15,823 nucleotides of DNA from an uncultured Treponema sp. GTDB lineage: Bacteria > Spirochaetota > Spirochaetia > Treponematales > Treponemataceae. Numbering within the stretch: the stretch's first letter is position 1; each line of letters opens with the position of its first letter. Under the pieces are notes generated by a model that saw only the letters and a program-made list of their open reading frames with translations, did not search any database and was not told where the DNA came from. The stretch spans positions 1 to 15,823 of the forward strand of contig CALAUH010000193.1 of assembly GCA_937892225.1 (NCBI GenBank), read 5' to 3'. The position numbers were made by a program, and so were the translations under genes. Positions 1-7,741 of this stretch are shown here, in pieces.

Positions 1-1223
1 TTTTGTGCATCTGATACAGAAACAAGTGTTAATCCTAATTCGCTGCAGCCATAATAACCGGTTTTGTATTTAGGAAGTTTGAATTCATCTGAGATAATTC
101 GTATTTTTATTGTGTTTTCGTTTTTAGCTTGTAAATTAATTTTTTGTGCAGCAATAAATGATAAAGTTGCACGTTCTTTAGGAAGTTTAGCCTTTTCAGA
201 AAGTTTTAATAATTTTGCAGGAGCATCTTCTGTCGTAAAAGCAAAATTGCACCATTTGTTTGAACTTCCAGTGTAAGCTTTAAAACCGTTCATCGGGCAT
301 TCAGAAGAATGTGGACAAGGATAAGATACTGTATAATCATCTTTTATGAATCTTTCGCGTAATAAAGAAAGTGTTCTTGCGGCTTTTGGAATTCCAGGTT
401 CAATGAGTATAAATTTTGCATCATCAGTTTTGTATTTTGAAAATTCTTCATAATATTTTTTTGACTGGAACTCTGGCGGCATTGTAGAAGCCTGATCTAA
501 TTCATTCAGAACATTTGCACTTGTAATAAATGAACATTTTTCTTTTATATAAGTTCCAAAAGAATCTTTTACTTTAATTATTTTCCATGGATTTTCGCCG
601 GTTTTTGCAACAATAGAAAGAAAAATATTTTCCCCTAAAGAAAGAGATGCTGAACTTACATCAAGACAGTACCAGACAAGATTTAATTTTCGTAATTCGG
701 GTCTGGAAAGCCATAATGCAATTACTACTGTTAATGGTCCTGAACCTATATCTATACAGTGACAGTCTTTTTCTGGGAAACAGGTTGAATCTAAAGTTGA
801 AAAAAGTTTTGTAAGTCTGACAAGATTCCACCATGTAAAATAACGGACATATGAACTTAACTGCTGATTATCGTTCATGTAACCTAATCGTCGTTCTGAA
901 CGTAAATCTGTTAATTGATGTGATAAGTTTTTTATATTTTCAGGAAGCTGTTGTTTTTGTTTTGAGTTAAGAGGTTTTACACCCTGAATTATATCATCAA
1001 AATTATTGAGAATATTTTTTGAATCATCTGTAAGTTTAGAACATTCTCCAAAAAGTGAAGAGATAATATTTATTTTACTTTTTGTTTCAGTTTTTTTTTC
1101 GGAATTGTATTTTTTTACAGGATTTTCTGATTTTGTAAAATCTTTTGCTGTTTTTTTAGATTTATCTTTTTTAGGAGAAGTTTTTTTCTGTGTGAATTTA
1201 TCGTAGAATTTTTCCTGGCTCAT
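1..1223 (-). CDS. Rsm22-like SAM-dependent methyltransferase / ribosome-assembly protein, 3' end cut by window edge
   Basis: About 407 residues are visible; the C-terminus lies outside the window. Residues 1-50 are a lysine-rich, low-complexity tail. A Rossmann-type methyltransferase core follows, with a glycine-rich SAM motif (CIDIGSGPLTVVIALW, about 156-171) and NVLNEL at about 237-242. A cysteine set then appears: CPHSSECPM (C303, C309), KWCNF (C325) and YYGCSE (C393). This spacing matches the [4Fe-4S]-type cysteines known in the Rsm22/METTL17 family, whose members act on the small ribosomal subunit, mainly in mitochondrial ribosome assembly. The ATG at 1223-1221 overlaps the stop of the upstream MerR-like gene as ATGA, so the two are probably translationally coupled. 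The family call rests on seen motifs. Whether the bacterial protein methylates rRNA or only assists assembly is not known from sequence. Confidence 0.8.
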   Translation of the reverse strand, partial: MSQEKFYDKFTQKKTSPKKDKSKKTAKDFTKSENPVKKYNSEKKTETKSKINIISSLFGECSKLTDDSKNILNNFDDIIQGVKPLNSKQKQQLPENIKNLSHQLTDLRSERRLGYMNDNQQLSSYVRYFTWWNLVRLTKLFSTLDSTCFPEKDCHCIDIGSGPLTVVIALWLSRPELRKLNLVWYCLDVSSASLSLGENIFLSIVAKTGENPWKIIKVKDSFGTYIKEKCSFITSANVLNELDQASTMPPEFQSKKYYEEFSKYKTDDAKFILIEPGIPKAARTLSLLRERFIKDDYTVSYPCPHSSECPMNGFKAYTGSSNKWCNFAFTTEDAPAKLLKLSEKAKLPKERATLSFIAAQKINLQAKNENTIKIRIISDEFKLPKYKTGYYGCSELGLTLVSVSDAQ

Positions 1224-1549
1224 TTTTTTTCTTCTCCCGTTCCTTTTAGACTTAAATAAATTTCTGATAAAAGTTCTCTGCATTCATGAATGTTCTGTAT
1301 AATTTCTGCATTGTTTTGAACAGTCTGTGCTTCTTCTAAAATCTGTTTTCCTGCACCTTCTGCAGTGAATTTTTTATCATTTATAAGATATTTTAATCTG
1401 AATATTAAATCGACTTCGTGCTGGGAATAAATTCTTCTTCCAGTTAAATCTTTTTGTGGTGTGAATCCTGGTACAACTTCTTCCCAGTATCTTAAAACAT
1501 GAGCTTTTACACCTGTTAGATTTTCAATTTCGCCGATTGTATAAGTCAT
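1220..1549 (-). CDS. MerR-family transcriptional regulator
   Basis: A 109-residue protein with an N-terminal MerR-type winged helix-turn-helix. The recognition region reads TIGEIENLTGVKAHVLRYWE (about 4-23), and the wing segment is GRRIYSQHEVDLIFRLKYL (about 37-55). The C-terminal 45 residues are probably helical, as in MerR dimerisation helices. No cysteine cluster or large effector domain is present, so the ligand cannot be guessed; it resembles the short HspR/MlrA-like members rather than metal sensors. It starts 8 bases after the der stop (AGGT-type ribosome site) and overlaps the Rsm22-like gene by 4 bases, so it is an internal member of the ptsI-der operon. It might regulate its own operon, but no operator is visible. 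Confidence 0.85.
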   Translation of the reverse strand: MTYTIGEIENLTGVKAHVLRYWEEVVPGFTPQKDLTGRRIYSQHEVDLIFRLKYLINDKKFTAEGAGKQILEEAQTVQNNAEIIQNIHECRELLSEIYLSLKGTGEEKK

Positions 1550-1557
1550 TTATATAC

Positions 1558-3087
1558 CTATCTGTCTTCCCACTTCTGACGGCTTCCTTTCATTTCCAGC
1601 TGAATAGGAATCTGATCAAAACCAAGGTCTTCCCGTACACGATTTTTGAGATATGTTATATAAGTTTCTGGAACAACTTCCGGTTTTGTTGCAAAAATTA
1701 AGAATTCAACAGGATTAATTCCGCTTTGTGTGATGTAACGGATTTTGAAATGTCCTGTCTTACTTGCTGGAGGCGGATATCTTTCCAGCCAGTCTTGAAG
1801 TGCTTTGTTTAAAGCAGAAGTTTCTATTTTTTTATTCAACTGTTCATAAAGTTCAATTGCTGTATTTAGTAATTCTTTTATGCCTTTTCCTTCAAGTGCA
1901 GAAAGAGGAAGTATTGGTGCAAAATCCATGTGAGCGAACATAATATTCATCCATTCACGAACAGATTTAATTGCCTTATTCCCCTGATCTTCTTTTAAAT
2001 CCCACTTGTTTAATACAAAGATAATTCCTCTTCCTTTTTCAAAAGCAAGTGAACATATTTTTTTGTCCTGTTCAGCTAATCCTTCGACTGCATCAATTAA
2101 AAGAAAAACAATGTCGCATTCTTCAAGAGTTTTTATTGCTCTGTTTACAGAATAGTATTCAACATCATCATGAACTTTTGCCTTCTTTCTGATTCCGGCT
2201 GTATCTAGAACCTTAAAGTTTCGTCCTGCGTATTTAAATTCTCCTTCAACGACATCTCTGGTTGTTCCTGCGTAATCACAGACAATAGAGTTTTCTGAAT
2301 GAGTCAGTTTATTTGAAAGTGTTGATTTTCCTGTGTTTGGTTTACCGAGAATTGCAATTTTAATAGGACGGTCTGACGATAAAAGTGTAACGTTAGAAAA
2401 ATCACAGTTTTTTGTAATTAAGTCTGTTAAATCATTGATTCTGTCACCGTGTTCTGCAGAGATAAAAAGCAGTTCATTAAAACCGTATTTTGCATAATTC
2501 CAGGCTTCTGCTTCGTTTTTTCCACCTTCAGTTTTATTAACAGCTGCAATTACTTTTTTCCAATAAGGTCGCATTCGGATAATAAATTCTTCATCTTCAC
2601 CGGTAATTTCAGTCGCATCTAAAAGAAGAACTACAACATCAGCTTTATCTATCATTTCTAAAGAACGTTCAACAACGTAATCGTCAAGTTCAGCTTCTTT
2701 TGTACCAATATCACGTGTAAGTTTGTATCCGCCTGTATCTACAAGATGAACTGGTTTATTGTTTAAAATTGCAGTGGCTTCTACAGGATCTCTTGTTACA
2801 CCAGGCTGATCGTTTGTAATAGCAATTCTTTTTTTCAAAAGGCGATTGAACAAAGTTGATTTACCTACATTTGGTCGCCCGGCAATAACAACTAATGGTA
2901 AACCATCGTATTCTGCATCTTCAGGATTAATGTCTCCGTTTACTGTGATTGTACCGTCTTTAGCAATTGTAATTTGTTCAGAAGAATCTGCAGTTATAAA
3001 ATCAGGTGATTCTTCTTGAGTAATTGTATTTTCTTCGGTCACTTCTTTGGGTTTACTAAAATCTGGTTTTAATTTCTTTTTAGCCAT
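1558..3087 (-). CDS. der: Ribosome assembly GTPase Der (EngA), double-GTPase
   Basis: A 509-residue protein. GTPase domain 1 has G1 GRPNVGKS (70-77), G3 DTGG (117-120), an unusual G4 NKTE (184-187; usually NKxD) and G5 SAEHG (210-214). GTPase domain 2 has GKPNTGKS (248-255), DTAG (295-298), NKWD (360-363) and SALEGKG (396-402). A C-terminal KH-like domain (about 435-509) follows. Der acts in maturation of the large ribosomal subunit. It carries about 62 residues of acidic, low-complexity sequence before the first GTPase domain, whereas most Der proteins begin almost directly with G1. The start is supported by an AAGGA ribosome site that overlaps the ptsI stop codon, which gives 10 bases between the genes and implies coupling. 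Confidence 0.96.
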   Translation of the reverse strand: MAKKKLKPDFSKPKEVTEENTITQEESPDFITADSSEQITIAKDGTITVNGDINPEDAEYDGLPLVVIAGRPNVGKSTLFNRLLKKRIAITNDQPGVTRDPVEATAILNNKPVHLVDTGGYKLTRDIGTKEAELDDYVVERSLEMIDKADVVVLLLDATEITGEDEEFIIRMRPYWKKVIAAVNKTEGGKNEAEAWNYAKYGFNELLFISAEHGDRINDLTDLITKNCDFSNVTLLSSDRPIKIAILGKPNTGKSTLSNKLTHSENSIVCDYAGTTRDVVEGEFKYAGRNFKVLDTAGIRKKAKVHDDVEYYSVNRAIKTLEECDIVFLLIDAVEGLAEQDKKICSLAFEKGRGIIFVLNKWDLKEDQGNKAIKSVREWMNIMFAHMDFAPILPLSALEGKGIKELLNTAIELYEQLNKKIETSALNKALQDWLERYPPPASKTGHFKIRYITQSGINPVEFLIFATKPEVVPETYITYLKNRVREDLGFDQIPIQLEMKGSRQKWEDR

Positions 3088-3097
3088 TTTTTAATCC

Positions 3098-4798
3098 TTA
3101 TTCTAAGTTTTTTGCTGCAAGAGATTCCATTTCGCTTATTGTAAGTTGTGATAAAACATCTTTAATTTCAAGAAGCATTTTCGGACTCATACTTAAATTT
3201 CGTATTCCTAATCCTGCAAGAATTAGAGCACCGTTTTTCTTACCTGCCATTTCTCCACATACAGACAAATGAATGTTAGAATCATTGGCAGATGTAATGG
3301 TTTTTTGAATTAAGCGTAATACAGAAATATCAAATTCATTGTAAAGTAAAGATACATTTGAATTTTCTCTATCTACAGCAAGAGTATATTGTGTTAAATC
3401 ATTTGTTCCTATACAGAAAAAGTCAGTTATTCTTGAAAGTTTATCGCTGATAATTGCTGCAGATGCTGTTTCAATCATCAATCCTACAGGTACATCATTT
3501 TTGAACGGAATATTCTGCTGTTTTAATTCAGCTTTTACTTCTTCAATGATTTTAAGACATTTTTCTACTTGATTATAAGTAGAAATTAATGGAAACATAA
3601 TTTTTAAGTTACCAAAAACACTTGCACGATACAAAGCTCGTAATTGTGTTTTTAATAAAGCAGGATGTAAAAGACTTAAACGTACAGCGCGTAATCCCAT
3701 AAGAGGATTTGTTTCTTCTTCAAAAGGAATGTCTGCAGTACGAATGATTTTATCTCCACCAGCGTCCAATGTTCGGATTGTTACAGGTTTATCTTTCATC
3801 ATTTCCAAAATCTTTTTGTAAACTAAAAACTGTTCTTCTTCATCAATAGATTTTTTAATAGGTGATGAAGCATCCTGCATAAATAAAAATTCAGTTCTAA
3901 AAAGACCGATGCCGTCTGCCCCGTTTTCTAATGCAGTCTGCGCTTCCTGTATAGAACCGATGTTTGCATAAAGATTAAATTCTACGCCGTCTTTAGAAAC
4001 AGCTTTTTTGTTTAGATATTTTTTTAGTTCAAGAGAATGTTCGTATTCTTTTTGAATCTGATTTTTATAATCATCTATTAAATCTTTTACAGGACTTACA
4101 ATTATTTTTGCATTTTTAGAATCAACAATTACAGTTTCGCCGGTTTTAATTTTTTTAGAAATATTTTCAATTCCTACAACCGTTGGAATCCCGTAATTTC
4201 TTGCAAGAATGACAACGTGTGAGTTTATACCGCTTTCGCTTAAAATCAAACCTTGAATTTTTCTTTTAGAAAGAATGATTGTATCACTTGCATTTAAAGA
4301 TGCTGCAACAATTACTGAATTATCTGGAACAGTATTTATATCAAAAGGGTGTATATCTAAAAGTTCGTAAATAACCATTGAATAAACATCTAAAATATCT
4401 TTTGCTCGTAAAGAAAGATATTCATCATTTGTGGCACATAATTTATCTGCATATTCTTTTGATTTAAAATCTACAGAGTAAGTAATATTAAAAAGTTCTT
4501 TTTCATAAAATTCTTTTAATTCTTTTATAAAAACAGCATCTTCCAGCATTAAAATATATGTTTCAAAAATTTCCCGCTGTATTTTATCTTTTTCATCTGT
4601 TTTAGAAAGAGAATTTAAGAGATTTAAAATATGTTCAGAAACTGCCTGTTTGGCATTTAAAAATCTGTTCCAGCCGTTTTCCAGAAAGTCTTTTTCTATA
4701 CGATGATTAAGAATTGAAGGTTTTATTGTTTCAGGAATAATAAATGCGGTTCCAATTCCAGTTTCGCTGCTGGCAGATAATCCAAAAAATGTTTCCAT
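3098..4798 (-). CDS. ptsI: Phosphoenolpyruvate-protein phosphotransferase (PTS enzyme I)
   Basis: A 566-residue enzyme I that autophosphorylates from phosphoenolpyruvate and passes the phosphate to HPr in the cytoplasm. The swivelling phosphohistidine domain has SGINSHVVILARNYGIP (189-205) with the active His194; the usual form is GGRTSHTAI, so the flanks are divergent. The PEP-binding barrel has GIGLFRTEFLF (Arg301), RTLDAGGDK (Arg342), MIETASAA (Glu443), GTNDLTQY (Asp467) and CGEMAG (Cys514). All catalytic residues appear intact and the length is normal. No HPr, EIIA or sugar permease gene is nearby. Treponemes are known to carry PtsI without complete sugar permeases, where it is thought to serve regulation. 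It is the first gene of the operon. The ATG has no Shine-Dalgarno sequence and lies 7 bases after a TATAAT box. Confidence 0.93.
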   Translation of the reverse strand: METFFGLSASSETGIGTAFIIPETIKPSILNHRIEKDFLENGWNRFLNAKQAVSEHILNLLNSLSKTDEKDKIQREIFETYILMLEDAVFIKELKEFYEKELFNITYSVDFKSKEYADKLCATNDEYLSLRAKDILDVYSMVIYELLDIHPFDINTVPDNSVIVAASLNASDTIILSKRKIQGLILSESGINSHVVILARNYGIPTVVGIENISKKIKTGETVIVDSKNAKIIVSPVKDLIDDYKNQIQKEYEHSLELKKYLNKKAVSKDGVEFNLYANIGSIQEAQTALENGADGIGLFRTEFLFMQDASSPIKKSIDEEEQFLVYKKILEMMKDKPVTIRTLDAGGDKIIRTADIPFEEETNPLMGLRAVRLSLLHPALLKTQLRALYRASVFGNLKIMFPLISTYNQVEKCLKIIEEVKAELKQQNIPFKNDVPVGLMIETASAAIISDKLSRITDFFCIGTNDLTQYTLAVDRENSNVSLLYNEFDISVLRLIQKTITSANDSNIHLSVCGEMAGKKNGALILAGLGIRNLSMSPKMLLEIKDVLSQLTISEMESLAAKNLE

Positions 4799-4805
4799 AG
4801 AATTT

Positions 4806-4814
4806 ATTATAACA
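4806..4814 (-). promoter_or_regulatory. Extended -10 promoter for ptsI operon, possibly leaderless
   Basis: Read on the minus strand, TGTTATAAT is a perfect -10 hexamer preceded by the TGn extension. No good -35 hexamer is present at 16-18 bases upstream, and an extended -10 can function without one. Only 7 bases (AAATTCT) separate the hexamer from the ptsI ATG, so the expected transcription start is at or one base before the A of the start codon. The boxes are visible; the start site is inferred. Confidence 0.6.
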
Positions 4815-4890
4815 GAAAATGATATAGAATGCCATTAGTTATGAATTAGGCACAGAAATTAAAAAATAATTCGAATTAAAAGTTTTATGT

Positions 4891-4919
4891 TTGACACATA
4901 TAGTTTTTAACTTTACACT
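4891..4919 (+). promoter_or_regulatory. Sigma-70-type promoter for the lipoprotein gene
   Basis: A perfect -35 TTGACA (4891-4896), a 17-base spacer and -10 TACACT (4914-4919) point at the lipoprotein gene at 4995. Predicted transcription starts near 4926, giving a leader of about 70 bases. That leader contains a 7-bp inverted repeat, AAAAGAC (4942-4948) with GTCTTTT (4972-4978), just before the ribosome site AAGGAG (4982-4987). Confidence 0.75.
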
Positions 4920-4994
4920 AACTTTAATTATTACTAATCATAAAAGACTTTTTTAAAACAATATTCAAAAGGTCTTTTAATAAGGAGTTTAGAA

Positions 4995-6029
4995 ATGAAA
5001 AAATCTTTATTGGTTGTTGCGGTTTTTGCTGCAATTTTATTTGCTGGTTGTAAACAAAATTCAGATTCTGGTTCTAAAGGGGGTTTTAAATTTACATTAC
5101 CTGAGCCTGTAGGAGAAAATCCTTTTGCAGGTAAAAAATTTTTTGATAGCATAGATGAAAACAAAATTATATTTGATGCAGAAAATAGGACTTTTACGAA
5201 TAACGGTATTACTAAATATAAATACTCTTACAATACAGATAAAAAATTATTGTATGTAGAGTGTGATTCTGCTGATATATATGAATTATCATCTGGAATA
5301 TTTGATTTAAAAGGATTGAAGACAAAAGAAGAAATTTTTAAATTTTGTAACGATTATATTAATAACCTTACTGATGATCAATTGTATAGTTTTATTCAGG
5401 ATAGTATAGGAGATTTTGAAGAGGAAGAAAAGGATGAGTTACTCGAATTGCTTGGTTATAGCTCTTTTGAATGGGAAAATGAACAGTTTAAAGAAAAAAT
5501 ATTGGAACTTTTTTTGGATGAAATTAAAGAAACTTTTTTAGAATTTTTACTTGTTTGTGATCGTAGAATGTCTGCAAAAGGTATTTACTCTTATGAAATT
5601 TCAGGTTCAAACTTAATTTTAATACCATTTTTTGATAGAGAAATAAAACTTCCTGAAGTAGTAAACGTATTTAATATAGATTTTGCCTCTTTTTTAATTG
5701 ATTTTAAAACAGTGGATATGGGTAAAGATGATTTTTATTGTGTAAGATTGACTCATACAAAAGATATTTATGATCCATATGTTTATATTTATGCATCACA
5801 AGAAGATTATAATAAGCATAATTACTCAGAGTATAAAATTGAAAACATAAAAGATTCTGAAATTATTGTTACAGATAAAGACGGTAATTCAAAAACATTT
5901 ACTTATACTTCAGAATATGATGAAACAACTTTTACAACGACAGTTACCATTACTTTTGATGATGGTAAAAAGGCCAAAGCTTCTGGAATAAGAGATGAGG
6001 ATAGCTTTGTATTTGAATTAGAAAATTAG
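4995..6029 (+). CDS. Lipoprotein of unknown function
   Basis: A 344-residue protein with a clear lipoprotein signal peptide: MKK, a hydrophobic stretch, and lipobox FAGC with Cys19. A Ser/Gly-rich linker (about 22-30) follows. I recognise no domain. The mature part has beta-like segments (about 60-85), an acidic helical middle (about 105-190, many Glu and Asp with LLELL/FLEFLL patterns), and beta-rich sequence to the end, including a Thr-rich run near 305-325. It should be membrane-anchored and face the periplasm or the surface. AAGGAG lies 7 bases before the ATG. A consensus-like promoter and an 18-bp-stem terminator make it a single-gene unit, suggesting its own regulation and possibly strong expression. 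It resembles in style the many lineage-specific lipoproteins of treponemes. A function cannot be assigned. Confidence 0.85.
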   Translation: MKKSLLVVAVFAAILFAGCKQNSDSGSKGGFKFTLPEPVGENPFAGKKFFDSIDENKIIFDAENRTFTNNGITKYKYSYNTDKKLLYVECDSADIYELSSGIFDLKGLKTKEEIFKFCNDYINNLTDDQLYSFIQDSIGDFEEEEKDELLELLGYSSFEWENEQFKEKILELFLDEIKETFLEFLLVCDRRMSAKGIYSYEISGSNLILIPFFDREIKLPEVVNVFNIDFASFLIDFKTVDMGKDDFYCVRLTHTKDIYDPYVYIYASQEDYNKHNYSEYKIENIKDSEIIVTDKDGNSKTFTYTSEYDETTFTTTVTITFDDGKKAKASGIRDEDSFVFELEN

Positions 6030-6046
6030 TTTTGACTAATTTTTAT

Positions 6047-6092
6047 AAATACCCTGAAAGTTGTAAATTACAATTTTCAGGGTATTTTTTTT
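6047..6092 (+). terminator. Strong intrinsic terminator after the lipoprotein gene
   Basis: An inverted repeat of about 18 bp with one G-U pair: AAATACCCTGAAAGTTGT (6047-6064) pairs with ACAATTTTCAGGGTATTT (6070-6087). The loop is AAATT. A run of eight T (6085-6092) overlaps the end of the stem. It ends the lipoprotein transcript before the transporter promoter at 6120. Confidence 0.92.
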
Positions 6093-6119
6093 GTATTCTG
6101 CAAGAGTTCATGTTTTTAT

Positions 6120-6148
6120 TTTACAAAATTGAAATTGTAATTTATAAT
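6120..6148 (+). promoter_or_regulatory. Sigma-70-type promoter for the SNF transporter
   Basis: -35 TTTACA (6120-6125), a 17-base spacer and a perfect -10 TATAAT (6143-6148). The transporter ATG is 54 bases beyond the -10 box, with ribosome site AGGAG at 6193-6197. Confidence 0.7.
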
Positions 6149-6202
6149 TAATAATACTATTTATAAAAATGAAAAGTTAATTTTAAACTTTTAGGAGACA
6201 TT

Positions 6203-7612
6203 ATGGGTGAAAAACGAGAAACCCTTGGTAGCAGACTTGGATTTTTGTTATTGTCTGCAGGTTGTGCAATTGGTTTAGGAAACGTATGGCGCTTTCCTTA
6301 CATTACAGGAAAATACGGTGGAGCAGCATTCGTATTAATCTATTTAGTTTTCCTTGCAATTTTAGGTTTACCAGTAATGGTTTGTGAATTTGCAGTTGGA
6401 CGTGCATCTCGCAAAAGTATGGCAGGAGCTTTTACAGAACTTGAACCTGCTGGAACAAAATGGCATTGGTATAATGGTTTTGCAGTTGCAGGAAACTATC
6501 TTTTAATGATGTTCTATACAGTTGTTACTGGCTGGTTCTTAAAATATTTCTTTGAAATGATTGGCGGTAAATTCGTTGGAATGAATGCTGATTCTATTGG
6601 AGCAGCATTTGGTGGTACTGTTGGAAATCCTGGAAGTTTACTTATCTGGATGGTTATAGTAATCATTCTTGGTTTCGGTGCATGTATTCTTGGGTTACAG
6701 AAAGGTGTTGAACGTATTACAAAAATTATGATGTCTGCACTTTTTGTAATCATGATTGGATTGGCAATTTATGTATTGTTTATTCCAGGTGCAGGTGAAG
6801 GTTATAAATTCTATCTTAAACCAGATTTTAAAGCTCTTGTAAATGGAGATGGTGCTGGTGGACACGGTCTTTGGGATACAGTTTATGCTGCTATGGGACA
6901 GGCATTCTTTACATTGTCTCTTGGTATTGGTTCTATGGAAATCTTCGGTTCATACATTGATAAATCTCATTCATTGAATGGTGAAGCTCTTCGTGTAATC
7001 GGACTTGATACTTTCGTAGCACTTTTCGCAGGTTTAATTATTTTCCCATCATGTGCTGCTTTTGGTGTAGACGCTGGTTCTGGTGCAGGACTTGTATTCG
7101 TATCTTTACCAAATGTATTTAATGCTATGGGTCCAATAGCCGGACGTATTTTCGGAGCTTTATTCTTCCTCTTTATGTCTTTTGCTGCTCTTTCAACAGT
7201 AATTGCTGTATTTGAAAATATCGTTGCATTCCCAATGGATAAATTCGGATGGACACGTAAAAAGTCTGTAATTGTAAACTTCTTTGCAATATTAGTTCTT
7301 GCAACTCCAGCTGCTCTTGGTATGAACGTTTGGTCAAATGTATTTGCAAATACACCAATTGGTTCTATTGATGGTTTGGAAGACTTTATCGTAAGCCAGA
7401 ACTTACTTCCAATCGGTTCATTAATCTTCCTTTGTTTCTGTATGCATAAGAAAGGATGGGGATGGGATAAATTCATTGCAGAAGCAGATGCAGGTGAAGG
7501 TCTTAAATTCCCTAAAGCAAAATGGATTCAGTTCTATCTTAAATGGATTGCTCCATTAATTATCCTTGTAGTATTCGTTGCAGGATATATAGACAAATTT
7601 GGTGCAAAATAA
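6203..7612 (+). CDS. SNF-family sodium-dependent symporter (NSS)
   Basis: A 469-residue inner-membrane protein of the neurotransmitter:sodium symporter family, which couples Na+ to uptake of amino acids or related solutes. The family's TM1 signature is clear: AGCAIGLGNVWRFPY (19-33), followed by GKYGGAAFV and the conserved GLPVMVCEFAVGR (55-67). TM6-region sequence AAMGQAFFTLSLGIGSME (229-246) and a TM8-like helix FMSFAALSTVIAVFENIVAF (324-343) also fit. About 11-12 helices are expected. The substrate cannot be read from sequence; bacterial homologues of this length include amino-acid transporters such as LeuT and MhsT. By eye the gene uses more C-ending codons (TTC, ATC) than its neighbours, as in highly expressed genes. 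It has its own promoter and terminator. Confidence 0.93.
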   Translation: MGEKRETLGSRLGFLLLSAGCAIGLGNVWRFPYITGKYGGAAFVLIYLVFLAILGLPVMVCEFAVGRASRKSMAGAFTELEPAGTKWHWYNGFAVAGNYLLMMFYTVVTGWFLKYFFEMIGGKFVGMNADSIGAAFGGTVGNPGSLLIWMVIVIILGFGACILGLQKGVERITKIMMSALFVIMIGLAIYVLFIPGAGEGYKFYLKPDFKALVNGDGAGGHGLWDTVYAAMGQAFFTLSLGIGSMEIFGSYIDKSHSLNGEALRVIGLDTFVALFAGLIIFPSCAAFGVDAGSGAGLVFVSLPNVFNAMGPIAGRIFGALFFLFMSFAALSTVIAVFENIVAFPMDKFGWTRKKSVIVNFFAILVLATPAALGMNVWSNVFANTPIGSIDGLEDFIVSQNLLPIGSLIFLCFCMHKKGWGWDKFIAEADAGEGLKFPKAKWIQFYLKWIAPLIILVVFVAGYIDKFGAK

Positions 7613-7635
7613 AAACTGAATTGTTTTAATTATAG

Positions 7636-7675
7636 AAGACTGATAGATGATATTTCATTTGTCAGTCTTTTTTTT
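7636..7675 (+). terminator. Intrinsic terminator after the SNF transporter
   Basis: A 15-bp stem with two wobble pairs: AAGACTGATAGATGA (7636-7650) pairs with TCATTTGTCAGTCTT (7655-7669) around the loop TATT. A run of eight T (7668-7675) follows directly. Confidence 0.9.
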
Positions 7676-7686
7676 ATTTAAAAAAC

Positions 7687-7715
7687 TTGAATTTAAAAAA
7701 ATATTTTCTTATTAT
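7687..7715 (+). promoter_or_regulatory. Probable promoter for DUF456-trmJ unit
   Basis: -35-like TTGAAT (7687-7692), a 17-base spacer and -10 TATTAT (7710-7715), just after the transporter terminator. An AGGAG ribosome site (7724-7728) is 13 bases before the ATG, somewhat far. The background is AT-rich, so chance matches are possible. Confidence 0.5.
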
Positions 7716-7741
7716 TTAGGAATAGGAGAATTAAGAAACTA

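Noticed and set aside
64..276. A 70-codon plus-strand open frame near the window start
   Set aside because: It is antisense to the Rsm22-like gene, over its conserved cysteine region, and has no supporting signal.
6967..7476. A 169-codon open frame antisense to the SNF transporter
   Set aside because: It lies fully inside the transporter, and its sequence reflects the complement of membrane-helix codons; no start signal or known domain.
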